This document shows, piece by piece, positions 7,547-15,559 of a DNA stretch of 64,000 nucleotides. The notes beneath the pieces are model-generated. The model was not told the DNA's origin. It saw only the letters and a list, made by a program, of their open reading frames with translations, and did not search any database. Where the stretch lies: positions 5,718,501 to 5,782,500 of the forward strand of contig NZ_VCBX02000001.1 in NCBI RefSeq assembly GCF_005938745.2, read 5' to 3'. Every line of letters starts with the position of its first letter. Position 1 is the first letter of the stretch. This DNA comes from Rhodococcus sp. KBS0724. Its GTDB lineage: Bacteria > Actinomycetota > Actinomycetes > Mycobacteriales > Mycobacteriaceae. The position numbers and the translations under genes are program-made.

Positions 7547-8539
7547 GTGAACAAAGACATCGAAGCCAGCCGGCAACGAGTGAGCCGTAGACGAGCACTG
7601 GCGCTCGGCGGAACCATCAGCCTCGGCGGACTCATCGCCGCATGTTCCGGCAACAACGGCAGCTCCACCACGACGTCCACCGCTGCAGCGTCTACGACCA
7701 CCGCCGGCACCAGCGCCACCGCTGCCTCGGCAACCTCCGCAGACGCGGTCACCGCGCTGCTCGCCAAGGCACCGCAGTGCGTCATGAGTGAAGAAGAAAC
7801 TCAGGGCCCGTACTGGTTCGACGTCGACTCCATCCGCAGCGACATCCGCGAAGACCGACCAGGCACCACCCTGCAGGTCGCACTCCGGGTGCAGGACAAC
7901 AGCATCTGCAACGCCGACGGCACCGTAGGCGCAGTCAGCAACGCCGTCGTCGAGATCTGGCACTGCGACGCGGGCGGCGTGTACTCCGGCTTCGAGTCCG
8001 GTTCCCTGAGCGCAAACGGTGGCGGCGGTGGCGGAACTCCTCCGGCCGGCGGCATGGGCGAACCTCCCGCAGGCGGCATGGGCCAGCCCCCGTCAGGCGG
8101 ACCCGGCGGTGGCATGGGCGGCGGCGACATGGGCTCGATGGGCGGCTCGGGTGAAACCTCCGACGGCTCGTACAGCGTCGGTGACAGCGAAGCCACCACC
8201 ACGGACGACGGCACCTACCTGCGCGGCGCCCAGACCACCGACGCAAACGGGATCGCCCAGTTCACCACCATTTTCCCGGGCTGGTACATGGGCCGCACCA
8301 CGCACATCCACGTCAAGGTTCACATCGACAAGAAGACCGTCCTGACCACGCAGACCTTCTTCGAGGAGTCCCTTCTCGACGAGGTGTACGCCGTCAGCCC
8401 GTACAGCGAGCACACTGGCCGTGAGAGCAACACCAACAATGCCAACGACAGCATCTTCTCCGACACCGGCATGATGACCGCCGAAAAGCAGTCGGACGGC
8501 TCTTACCTCGCCGTCATCAACCTGGGCATCGACGCCTGA
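7547..8539 (+). CDS. Tat-exported intradiol ring-cleavage dioxygenase lipoprotein, 330 aa
   Basis: The N-terminus has a twin-arginine motif (SRRRALALGG), a short hydrophobic stretch and a lipobox LIAAC. A Ser/Thr/Ala-rich linker follows, so the protein should be exported folded and lipid-anchored. The catalytic domain has ETQGPYW, IWHCDAGGVYSGF (first tyrosine iron ligand) and FPGWYMGRTTHIHVKVH (second tyrosine and two histidine ligands), as in intradiol catechol dioxygenases. A Gly/Pro/Met-rich insert with repeated PPAGGMG units (about residues 163-205) sits between the two ligand tyrosines. The start is GTG at 7547, with GGAGGT 6 bases upstream. Confidence 0.88.
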   Translation: MNKDIEASRQRVSRRRALALGGTISLGGLIAACSGNNGSSTTTSTAAASTTTAGTSATAASATSADAVTALLAKAPQCVMSEEETQGPYWFDVDSIRSDIREDRPGTTLQVALRVQDNSICNADGTVGAVSNAVVEIWHCDAGGVYSGFESGSLSANGGGGGGTPPAGGMGEPPAGGMGQPPSGGPGGGMGGGDMGSMGGSGETSDGSYSVGDSEATTTDDGTYLRGAQTTDANGIAQFTTIFPGWYMGRTTHIHVKVHIDKKTVLTTQTFFEESLLDEVYAVSPYSEHTGRESNTNNANDSIFSDTGMMTAEKQSDGSYLAVINLGIDA

Positions 8540-8585
8540 TCCTTCACAATCAAGGGGCCCACTTAATCAGACCGGTTGGTCGGCT

Positions 8586-8614
8586 AATGTTCGCAAGTCC
8601 AGTTTGCGAACATT
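8586..8614. promoter_or_regulatory. long inverted repeat just upstream of the secreted-protein gene
   Basis: AATGTTCGCAA and TTGCGAACATT form a perfect 11-bp inverted repeat around a 7-base spacer. It ends 11 bases before the GTG start at 8626. It could be an operator or a 5'-leader hairpin. It is too close to the start codon to be the terminator of the preceding gene alone. Confidence 0.55.
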
Positions 8615-8625
8615 GGGGTTATTGA

Positions 8626-9102
8626 GTGAAGAAGAAGTTTGTCGGCGCACTGTTGTGCGTCACGTCGGCAGTCGGTATGGCACTCGCAGGAGGTGGTGTC
8701 GCCAACGCCGCTGGCACCTACATCCCGGCCGGCACCGACGGCGTATACCGCGTCGGTGGCGGTGACGGCCAGATGCTGCCTGGCCTGTGGAGCACTTCAG
8801 GTGGTCGATCCTGCTACTGGGAGCGCACCGGCTACGGCCGGGACATCATTGCCAACAACTACGGCGGCGGCCCCGAAACAATCGAAATCAGTTGGGGCGA
8901 TACAAGCTTCACCTCCGACCGATGTGGCGCCTGGCAGCGTCACGCACCGGTTCCCAATCCGATCCCCGGACTTCCGCCCATCGAGGCTGTTGACTACCAG
9001 AACATGATGTCTGTACTCGTCCCTCTCGGCATTGGGTCAGCGGCCGTAGGTTCGTCGATGGGTTCCACGATCCTCCCCGCCCTGATCGTCAGCGGGAGCT
9101 GA
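8626..9102 (+). CDS. small secreted protein of unknown function, 158 aa
   Basis: A Sec signal peptide is clear: MKKK, a hydrophobic core, then cleavage after GVANA (about residue 28). The mature part has a DGVYRVGGGDGQMLPG segment and a cysteine pair (GRSCYWER and DRCGAW) that could form one disulphide. A C-terminal hydrophobic stretch follows (about residues 128-155, LVPLGIGSAAVG). The GTG start is favoured because it gives the positively charged signal n-region. I do not recognise the family; similar small secreted proteins are common in Rhodococcus and Mycobacterium. An inverted repeat precedes it and a strong hairpin follows it. Confidence 0.7.
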   Translation: MKKKFVGALLCVTSAVGMALAGGGVANAAGTYIPAGTDGVYRVGGGDGQMLPGLWSTSGGRSCYWERTGYGRDIIANNYGGGPETIEISWGDTSFTSDRCGAWQRHAPVPNPIPGLPPIEAVDYQNMMSVLVPLGIGSAAVGSSMGSTILPALIVSGS

Positions 9103-9105
9103 TCC

Positions 9106-9152
9106 GATCGTGAAGGATTTTGTTCGCTGAGCGAGCAAAATCCTTCACGATC
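9106..9152. terminator. long hairpin terminator (copy 1 of a repeated family)
   Basis: The arms GATCGTGAAGGATTTTG(T)TCGC and GCGA(G)CAAAATCCTTCACGATC pair over about 22 bp with a single G-U position and a TGA loop. It begins 4 bases after the secreted-protein stop. The core is nearly identical to the hairpin at 12056-12106. Confidence 0.75.
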
Positions 9153-9198
9153 AGCGTCCCTCGGGGAACCTCCAGCGCTGTGCCACGTCCAAGCAGTC

Positions 9199-10056
9199 AT
9201 GAACACCAACAAAATCATGGCGGCCCAGGACGGCGTCATCACCCGCGCGCAGGCAATAAGCAGTGGTGTCAGTTCCGCTGCAATCTCGCGGCGACTGATC
9301 TCCGGCGAATGGACGGCCCTGCGCACCGGGGTCTACCTACGCGAGGATCGCGAACGGACACCGGCAGTCGATCTGCGTGCGGCCGTCTACAGCAGCGACG
9401 GGTGCGCGCACGGCCCCTCGGCTGCATGGTGGCACGGACTGCTCAGCAAACCTCCACGCCGCCATTCGGTGACCGTGCCCTTGTCCCGGTCCGTCACCTG
9501 CACGGGTGTTCAGGTGCGCCGACGCGACCTCGATCGCCGCGACGTCGACAACCGCCGCTCCCTGCGCGTAACCAGCCTGCCACTGTCAGTGCTGGAAACG
9601 GCGGTGGTGGTGTCCGATGGTGCGGAGCTGATGGATCGAGCGCTTCAACGCCACACATCCCTCCCGATTCTCGAAGCGGTGCATCAACGCAACCTCGGGC
9701 GCACCGGAAGCGCCGCAGCAAGAAAACTGCTGCGCGCCGCTGGACGGGGCGGCGAATCCGAAGCCGAGCGGATCTTGCATCAGCTTTTGAGATTGCACCG
9801 GATCTCCGGCTGGACCACTCAGCACCGAAGCTGCGGCTTTGTCATAGACGTGGCGTTCGTCTCGCACGGCGTAGCGATCGAGGTCGACGGTTGGGCGTGG
9901 CACCGAGATGTGGACCGGTTCAATTCCGACCTGCACCGGCAGAACATTCTGGTCAACGCGGGCTGGCATGTCCTCCGCTTCAGCTGGCATCAATTGACGC
10001 TCACACCTGAACTTGTGGTGACGCAGATCGCCCGAGCACTGAACGGCTCACGATAA
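9199..10056 (+). CDS. AbiEi-type winged-helix plus DUF559 (Vsr-like) domain protein, 285 aa
   Basis: The N-terminal half resembles the AbiEi antitoxin family: an initial helix-turn-helix (GVITRAQAISSGVSSAAISRR), then LRTGVYL and GPSAAWWHGLL. The C-terminal quarter (about residues 190-280) is a DUF559/Vsr-like nuclease fold. It shows ESEAERILHQLLR, FVIDVAFVSHGVAIEVDG (D and E-x-D metal-site pattern), DLHRQNILVNAGWHVLRFSW. This fusion is widespread in actinobacteria. No AbiEii nucleotidyltransferase partner is adjacent, so it is not a visible toxin-antitoxin pair. It lies between two related hairpins. Confidence 0.8.
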   Translation: MNTNKIMAAQDGVITRAQAISSGVSSAAISRRLISGEWTALRTGVYLREDRERTPAVDLRAAVYSSDGCAHGPSAAWWHGLLSKPPRRHSVTVPLSRSVTCTGVQVRRRDLDRRDVDNRRSLRVTSLPLSVLETAVVVSDGAELMDRALQRHTSLPILEAVHQRNLGRTGSAAARKLLRAAGRGGESEAERILHQLLRLHRISGWTTQHRSCGFVIDVAFVSHGVAIEVDGWAWHRDVDRFNSDLHRQNILVNAGWHVLRFSWHQLTLTPELVVTQIARALNGSR

Positions 10057-10095
10057 CGACTGAGCGGATTGTGGTGATCGTGTAAGGATGGAGAA

Positions 10096-12054
10096 ATGAC
10101 CACGGCTCATCGCTCAGGCATCGACCTCACCCACCTAGACAGCGAGACCCGCGCGCAGGACGACCTGTTCGTCCATGTCAACGGGAAATGGCTCGCCGAA
10201 TACGAGATTCCCGCAGACCGCGCAGTCGACGGCGCTTTCCGCACGCTGTACGACAAGGCCGAGGAAGATGTGCAGACCATCATCACCGAGGCGTCCGCGT
10301 CGTCACCGGAGTCCGGTACCGATGCCCAACGCATCGGCGATCTGTACTCCAGTTTCATGGATGCCGACGCTATCGAGGCTGCCGGTCTCACGCCGATCGA
10401 CGACGAACTCGACGCAATCGCGGACGCGGCCGATCGTTCTTCGCTGGCCACGGTAATCGGACGCCATCAGCGCACCGGTGTCGGCGGCGCTATCGCGCAT
10501 TACGTCGATACGGATGCGAAGAACTCCGAGCGTTATCTCATCCATTTCAGCCAGTCCGGCATCAGCCTGCCCGACGAGTCGTACTACCGGGAAGAGAACT
10601 ACGCCGAGATCCGCGACAAGTTCGTCGCCCACGTCGAGAAGATGTTCAATCTCGCGGGGCTCGGCTATGAGGCGCAGCGTGTGTTCGACCTCGAGAAGAA
10701 GATCGCGGCCGGGCACTGGGACGTCGTGAAGCGTCGTGACGCCGAGTTGAGCTACAACCTCGTCGAATTCGAGGAACTGACCGAGCAGAACCCCGGATTA
10801 GACTGGGCTGCTTGGCTGTCCGGCCTGGGAACAACTTCCGATAAGTTCGCGGAAATCGTGGTTCGCCAGCCCGGATTCCTGCACACCTTCACCGCGCTGT
10901 GGGCGTCGGAAGAACTCGACGACTGGAAGGCGTGGGCTGCATGGAAAGTCATCCATGCGCGAGCTCCGTATCTGCATTCCTCGTTGGTGGACGAGAACTT
11001 CGCGTTCTACGGCACCGCGCTCTCGGGTACCGAAGAGAACCGTGAGCGCTGGAAGCGTGGCGTCGGCCTGGTCCAGGACCTGCTCGGCGAAGCCGTCGGC
11101 AAGCTGTACGTGGAACGCCATTTCCCGGCCGAAGCCAAGGTGCGCATGCAGGAACTGGTCGGCAATCTTCAGGAAGCCTACCGCCGCAACATCTCCGACC
11201 TCGAGTGGATGAGCCCGGACACCCGCAAGGCTGCGCTGGCCAAGCTCGAGAAGTTCACCCCCAAGATCGGCTATCCCGACAAGTGGCGTGACTACTCGGG
11301 TCTCGAGATCTCGGCTACGGATGTCGTCGGAAACTACCGCCGCGGATACGCCGCGGAATACGACCGCGACCTCGCCAAGCTGGGTGGGCCCGTCGACCGC
11401 GACGAGTGGTTCATGACCCCGCAGACGGTCAACGCGTACTACAACCCCGGCATGAACGAGATCGTGTTCCCCGCAGCCATTTTGCAGCCGCCGTTCTTCG
11501 ACGCCGCCGCTGACGACGCCGCCAACTACGGTGGAATCGGTGCCGTCATCGGCCATGAGATCGGGCACGGTTTCGACGATCAGGGTGCCAAGTACGACGG
11601 CGACGGCAACATGGTCGACTGGTGGACCGACGACGATCGCACCGAATTCGGCAAGCGTACAAAGGCTTTGATCGAGCAGTACAACGAATTCGAGCCCAAG
11701 GAACTGCCCGGCCATCATGTCAACGGCGAGTTCACGATCGGCGAGAACATCGGCGATCTGGGCGGCCTGTCCATCGCGATCGCGGCGTACAAGATCGCGA
11801 CCGAAGGCACCGAACCGCCTGTCATCGACGGGCTCACCGGTTTGCAGCGCGTGTTCTTCGGATGGGCTCAGGTGTGGCGGACCAAGGCGCGAGAGGCCGA
11901 GGCACTGCGTCGACTCGCCGTCGACCCGCATTCACCGCCGGAATTCCGCTGCAACGGCGTCGTCCGCAACCTCGACACCTTCCACGAGGAGTTCGACGTC
12001 AAGCCCGGCGATGCACTGTATTTGGAGCCGGAGAAGCGCGTAAAGATCTGGTGA
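10096..12054 (+). CDS. zmp1: M13-family zinc metallopeptidase (neprilysin/Zmp1 type), 652 aa
   Basis: A full-length neprilysin-type endopeptidase. The zinc site HEIGH lies in VIGHEIGHGFDDQGAKYD, with the third ligand in GENIGDLGGLS, which takes the place of the ENIAD motif. The substrate-binding NAYYNPGMNEIVFPAAIL motif precedes it. The C-terminal VRNLDTFHEEFDVKPGD and the final lysine-rich KIW end are as in the family. There is no N-terminal signal peptide or membrane anchor, matching mycobacterial Zmp1, which is about the same length. It is transcribed alone after the AbiEi-like gene and followed at once by a hairpin. The symbol rests on family resemblance. Confidence 0.88.
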   Translation: MTTAHRSGIDLTHLDSETRAQDDLFVHVNGKWLAEYEIPADRAVDGAFRTLYDKAEEDVQTIITEASASSPESGTDAQRIGDLYSSFMDADAIEAAGLTPIDDELDAIADAADRSSLATVIGRHQRTGVGGAIAHYVDTDAKNSERYLIHFSQSGISLPDESYYREENYAEIRDKFVAHVEKMFNLAGLGYEAQRVFDLEKKIAAGHWDVVKRRDAELSYNLVEFEELTEQNPGLDWAAWLSGLGTTSDKFAEIVVRQPGFLHTFTALWASEELDDWKAWAAWKVIHARAPYLHSSLVDENFAFYGTALSGTEENRERWKRGVGLVQDLLGEAVGKLYVERHFPAEAKVRMQELVGNLQEAYRRNISDLEWMSPDTRKAALAKLEKFTPKIGYPDKWRDYSGLEISATDVVGNYRRGYAAEYDRDLAKLGGPVDRDEWFMTPQTVNAYYNPGMNEIVFPAAILQPPFFDAAADDAANYGGIGAVIGHEIGHGFDDQGAKYDGDGNMVDWWTDDDRTEFGKRTKALIEQYNEFEPKELPGHHVNGEFTIGENIGDLGGLSIAIAAYKIATEGTEPPVIDGLTGLQRVFFGWAQVWRTKAREAEALRRLAVDPHSPPEFRCNGVVRNLDTFHEEFDVKPGDALYLEPEKRVKIW

Positions 12055-12055
12055 C

Positions 12056-12106
12056 CTGATCCTGAAGGATTTCGTTCGCTGAGCGATCGAAATCCTTCAG
12101 GATCAG
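12056..12106. terminator. long hairpin bidirectional terminator (copy 2 of the repeated family)
   Basis: The arms CTGATCCTGAAGGATTTCG and its complement pair over about 25 bp with one mismatch and a TGA loop. It lies between convergent genes: the peptidase ends 2 bp before it and the SDR ends 8 bp after it. The central 37 bases match the 9106-9152 hairpin except at three positions, and two of those form a compensatory T-A to C-G change. Confidence 0.8.
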
Positions 12107-12113
12107 TGAGTGC

Positions 12114-13028
12114 TTAAGCTCCGTACACCGGCGTCGGGGTCTCGGCCTTCTCCAACAGCGATGCCACGACGGGTCCGATTTCCTTCGGGTCCCAGCGATC
12201 GCCCTTGTCTTCGCTCGGGCCGTGACGCCAGCCTTCTGCGACGGTGATCTTTCCACCCTCGATCTCGAAGACGCGTCCCGTGACGTCCTTGGACTCTGCG
12301 CTACCGAGCCACACGACGAGCGGTGAGACGTTCTCCGGAGCCATGGCGTCGAAGCCCTCTTCCGGAGCTGCCATCATCTCGGCCATTGCGCCGCCGGCAC
12401 CAACCGTCATGCGGGTACGCGCGGACGGTGCAATTGCGTTGACGCTGACGCCGTAGTTCTTGAACTCTGCTGCTGCCTGGATGGTCATCTCGGCGATGCC
12501 GGCCTTCGCTGCGGCGTAGTTGCCCTGGCCGATGGAGCCCTGCAGTCCGGCGCCCGAGCTGGTGTTGATGATGCGTGCGTCGATCGGATTGCCCGCCTTG
12601 GCCTCGGCGCGCCAGTAGGCGGCGGCGTGGCGCAGGGGCGCGAAGTGGCCCTTGAGATGGACGCGTGTGACGGCGTCCCATTCGGCTTCGCTCATGCCGA
12701 CGAGCATGCGGTCACGCAGGAAGCCTGCGTTGTTGACCAGTACGTCGAGGCGGCCGAAGTTGTCGATGGCGGTCTTGATGAGGTTTTCCGCACCGGCCCA
12801 GTCGGCAACGTCGTCACCGTTGACAACAGCTTCGCCGCCCGCGGCGATGATTTCTGCGACTACCTGCTCGGCCGGGCTCTCGCCGGTTGCGGAGCCGTCA
12901 GCACCTGCGCCGATGTCGTTGACGACAACCTTGGCGCCCTCTGCCGCGAATGCCAGTGCGTGCGCGCGTCCGATACCGCGGCCTGCCCCGGTGATGATGA
13001 CTACGCGTCCATCGACCAATCCACTCAT
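12114..13028 (-). CDS. SDR oxidoreductase of the steroid ring C/D locus (Rv3548c-like), 304 aa
   Basis: A long-form classical SDR with ITGAGRGIG, an NDIGAGADGSA segment, NNAG, a serine in NTSSGAGLQG and the catalytic YAAAK. The 304-residue length and C-terminal extension resemble peroxisomal multifunctional-protein type (3R)-hydroxyacyl-CoA dehydrogenases. In Mycobacterium tuberculosis an SDR of the same length lies next to echA20-ipdAB-ipdC, as here. A role in oxidising a hydroxyacyl-CoA intermediate of steroid degradation is therefore inferred from position. It is divergent from echA20 with a palindrome in between. Confidence 0.82.
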   Translation of the reverse strand: MSGLVDGRVVIITGAGRGIGRAHALAFAAEGAKVVVNDIGAGADGSATGESPAEQVVAEIIAAGGEAVVNGDDVADWAGAENLIKTAIDNFGRLDVLVNNAGFLRDRMLVGMSEAEWDAVTRVHLKGHFAPLRHAAAYWRAEAKAGNPIDARIINTSSGAGLQGSIGQGNYAAAKAGIAEMTIQAAAEFKNYGVSVNAIAPSARTRMTVGAGGAMAEMMAAPEEGFDAMAPENVSPLVVWLGSAESKDVTGRVFEIEGGKITVAEGWRHGPSEDKGDRWDPKEIGPVVASLLEKAETPTPVYGA

Positions 13029-13084
13029 TTTTATCTCCTATTGCACTCTGCTCGGGCTTGTCGGCTCCGCTTGTGTGCTAACTT

Positions 13085-13102
13085 ACCAAGCAATCGCTTG
13101 GT
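13085..13102. promoter_or_regulatory. perfect palindrome in the SDR/echA20 divergent promoter, KstR2-box-like
   Basis: ACCAAGC-AATC-GCTTGGT is a perfect 7+4+7 inverted repeat, 57 bp from the SDR start and 29 bp from the echA20 start. Its half-site ACCAAGC equals the half-site of the KstR2 consensus (A-n-CAAG-nn-CTTG-n-T). However, the CAAG and CTTG blocks are 6 bases apart rather than 2. A TetR-family operator for this divergon is likely; binding by KstR2 itself is inference. Confidence 0.6.
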
Positions 13103-13130
13103 TTGGTACACAGACGTAAGGAAACCCGCT

Positions 13131-13907
13131 ATGGGCATCAGCACCTCCTCCGACGGGACCGGCATCACCACGGTCACCATCGACTACGCACCGGTCAATG
13201 CAATCCCGTCGCAGGGATGGTTCGATCTCGCCGACGCGATCCTCGCCGCAGGTAAAGACCTCAATACCCACGTCGTGATCCTGCGAGCCGAAGGCCGCGG
13301 ATTCAACGCCGGCGTCGACATCAAGGAGATGCAGGCCACCGACGGCTACGACGCTCTTGTTGCTGCCAACCGCGGTTGCGCTGCTGCTTTTGCCGCGGTC
13401 TACGACTGCGCCGTTCCGGTCGTCGTGGCAGTCAACGGCTTCTGCGTCGGCGGCGGCATCGGCCTGGTCGGCAACGCTGACGTCATCGTCGCTTCCGACG
13501 ACGCGATCTTCTCGCTCCCCGAGGTCGACCGCGGCGCACTCGGCGCAGCAACACACCTCGCTCGCCTGGTACCGCAGCACATGATGCGCACGCTGTACTA
13601 CACCGCCCAGAGCGTCGACGCCCACACACTCAAGCAGTTCGGCAGCGTCTACGACGTCGTCCCGCGCGAGAAGCTCGACGATTGCGCCCGCGAGATCGCT
13701 GCCAAGATCGCCGCCAAGGACACCCGCATCATCCGGTGCGCGAAGGAAGCCATCAACGGCATCGACCCCGTCGACGTCAAGAGCAGCTACCGCCTCGAGC
13801 AGGGATACACCTTCGAGCTCAACCTGCTCGGTGTATCCGACGAGCATCGCGACGAGTTCGTCGCAACCGGCAAGCCGCGTGAGAACGCAACCCAGAAGGA
13901 AGGCTGA
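13131..13907 (+). CDS. echA20: EchA20-type steroid ring D hydrolase (crotonase superfamily), 258 aa
   Basis: A crotonase fold with the oxyanion-hole segments EGRGFNAGVDIKEM and NGFCVGGGIGLVGNADVIVASDDA, then LPEVDRGALGAATHL. In the steroid pathway EchA20 hydrolytically opens the five-membered ring D of the HIP-derived CoA thioester to give COCHEA-CoA. Identification rests on the fold and on the exact gene order echA20-ipdA-ipdB-ipdC known from mycolic-acid actinobacteria. The ATG at 13131 sits just downstream of the palindrome; upstream in-frame codons belong to the antisense of the SDR. It is separated from ipdA by 6 bp. Confidence 0.88.
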   Translation: MGISTSSDGTGITTVTIDYAPVNAIPSQGWFDLADAILAAGKDLNTHVVILRAEGRGFNAGVDIKEMQATDGYDALVAANRGCAAAFAAVYDCAVPVVVAVNGFCVGGGIGLVGNADVIVASDDAIFSLPEVDRGALGAATHLARLVPQHMMRTLYYTAQSVDAHTLKQFGSVYDVVPREKLDDCAREIAAKIAAKDTRIIRCAKEAINGIDPVDVKSSYRLEQGYTFELNLLGVSDEHRDEFVATGKPRENATQKEG

Positions 13908-13913
13908 GACATC

Positions 13914-14807
13914 ATGGCAAGCAAGCGTGACAAGACAATGTCGCTCGACGAGGTTGTCGGCGAGCTTCGCTCCGGAATGACCATCGGATTGGGCGGCTGG
14001 GGATCTCGCCGTAAGCCGATGGCTTTCGTTCGCGCGATCCTGCGTTCGGACATCAAGGACCTGACGGTCGTCACGTACGGCGGACCGGATCTCGGCCTGC
14101 TGTGCTCGGCCGGCAAGGTCAAGAAGGCGTACTACGGCTTCGTGTCCCTGGACTCGGCTCCGTTCTACGACCCGTGGTTTGCCAAGGCACGCACCAACGG
14201 TGAGATCGAGTCCCGCGAAATGGACGAGGGAATGGTCAAGTGCGGCCTCGAAGCTGCAGCTGCCCGTCTCCCCTTCCTGCCGATCCGCGCAGGCCTGGGA
14301 TCCGATGTCTGCAACTTCTGGGGCGACGAACTCAAGACCGTCACCTCCCCGTACCCCGAGGCCGACGGCCGCTCCGAGACCCTGATCGCGATGCCCGCGC
14401 TCAACCTCGACGCGTCGTTCGTTCACCTCAACCTCGGTGACAAGCACGGCAATGCCGCATACAACGGCGTCGACCCGTACTTCGACGACCTGTACTGCAT
14501 GGCAGCGGAGAAGCGTTACGTCTCGGTGGAACGCATCGTCGAAACCGAGGAACTGGTCAAATCCGTTCCGCTGCAGAATCTTCTGATCAACCGCATGATG
14601 GTCGACGGCGTCGTCGAGGCTCCGAACGGTGCGCACTTCACCCTCGCCGGCGAAAGCTACGGCCGCGACGAGAAGTTCCAGCGTCACTACGCCGAAGCCG
14701 CGAAGACCCCCGAGTCGTGGCAGGCATTTGTCGACACCTTCCTCTCCGGCAGCGAAGAGGACTACCAGGCCGCAGTAAAGAAGTTTGCAGAGGAGCAGGC
14801 GTCATGA
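13914..14807 (+). CDS. ipdA: IpdA, alpha subunit of the steroid ring C hydrolase COCHEA-CoA hydrolase, 297 aa
   Basis: Class I CoA-transferase fold subunit. The N-terminus has DEVVGELRSGMTIGLGGWGSRR and a YGGPDLGLL segment, and the central part has FLPIRAGLGSDV. A C-terminal HGNAAYNGVDPYFD follows the CoA-transferase-like DKHG motif. IpdAB hydrolyses the last carbocycle (ring C) of steroids; it is homologous to CoA transferases but acts as a hydrolase. The stop overlaps the ipdB start by four bases (ATGA), as expected for subunits made in equal amounts. Confidence 0.92.
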   Translation: MASKRDKTMSLDEVVGELRSGMTIGLGGWGSRRKPMAFVRAILRSDIKDLTVVTYGGPDLGLLCSAGKVKKAYYGFVSLDSAPFYDPWFAKARTNGEIESREMDEGMVKCGLEAAAARLPFLPIRAGLGSDVCNFWGDELKTVTSPYPEADGRSETLIAMPALNLDASFVHLNLGDKHGNAAYNGVDPYFDDLYCMAAEKRYVSVERIVETEELVKSVPLQNLLINRMMVDGVVEAPNGAHFTLAGESYGRDEKFQRHYAEAAKTPESWQAFVDTFLSGSEEDYQAAVKKFAEEQAS

Positions 14808-15559
14808 GCGAATCCACCGTCACCCGCGCAGAGTACGTAGTCCTGGCTTGCGCCGAAATCTTCTCCGGCGCAGGTGAAATCATGGCCAGCCCGATGTCGA
14901 CGTCATCGACCATCGGCGCTCGCCTGGCCCGTCTGACCACCGAGCCTGATCTCCTGATCACCGACGGCGAAGCCCTCATCTTCGAGGACACCCCGGCAGT
15001 GGGAACGAAGGGCCCCATCGAAGGATGGATGCCGTTCCGCAAGGTGTTCGACGTGGTTGCTTCCGGTCGTCGCCACGTGGTCATGGGCGCAAACCAGCTC
15101 GACCGCCACGGTAACCAGAACCTCTCCGCTTTCGGCCCGCTGCAGCAGCCGTCGCGTCAGATGTTCGGTGTGCGCGGAGCTCCGGGCAACACGATCAACC
15201 ACGCCACGAGCTACTTCGTCCCCAAGCACTCCAAGCGAGTGTTCGTCGACAAGGTCGACGTGGTGTGCGGCGTCGGCTACGACCAGATCGATCCCGAGAA
15301 CCCGGCATACAAGTACCTCAACATCCCGCGCGTTGTCACCAACCTCGGTGTCTTCGACTTCGGCGGACCGGGAAACACCTTCCGCGCGTTGAGCCTTCAC
15401 CCCGGCGTCACGGCCGAAGAGGTTGCCGAGAACACCTCGTTCGAGGTTGCCGGACTCGCCGAGGCCGGTATCACCCGTGACCCCACCGCCGAGGAACTCC
15501 ACCTCATCCGCGAGACCCTCGACCCGCGCAACCTGCGGGACCGTGAGGTCAGCGCGTGA
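14804..15559 (+). CDS. ipdB: IpdB, beta subunit of COCHEA-CoA hydrolase, 251 aa
   Basis: Beta-subunit CoA-transferase fold with YVVLACAEIFSGAGEIMASP, ITDGEALIFEDTPAVGTKG and GANQLDRHGNQNLSAFG. The usual catalytic SENG-type glutamate motif of transferases is not obvious, which agrees with the hydrolase role. The ATG at 14804 overlaps the ipdA stop, and the stop overlaps the ipdC GTG start. It acts with IpdA on COCHEA-CoA to yield a linear dioxo-diacid CoA ester. Confidence 0.92.
   Translation: MSESTVTRAEYVVLACAEIFSGAGEIMASPMSTSSTIGARLARLTTEPDLLITDGEALIFEDTPAVGTKGPIEGWMPFRKVFDVVASGRRHVVMGANQLDRHGNQNLSAFGPLQQPSRQMFGVRGAPGNTINHATSYFVPKHSKRVFVDKVDVVCGVGYDQIDPENPAYKYLNIPRVVTNLGVFDFGGPGNTFRALSLHPGVTAEEVAENTSFEVAGLAEAGITRDPTAEELHLIRETLDPRNLRDREVSA

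Noticed and set aside
10798..11931. A 377-codon minus-strand frame inside the M13 peptidase
   Set aside because: The plus strand carries HEIGH and all family motifs; the antisense frame has no ribosome site or recognisable domain.
13083..14687. A 534-codon open frame on the minus strand across echA20 and ipdA
   Set aside because: It lies opposite well-supported genes and is Val/Asp/Gly/His-rich without motifs, the usual antisense shadow of G+C-rich codon bias.
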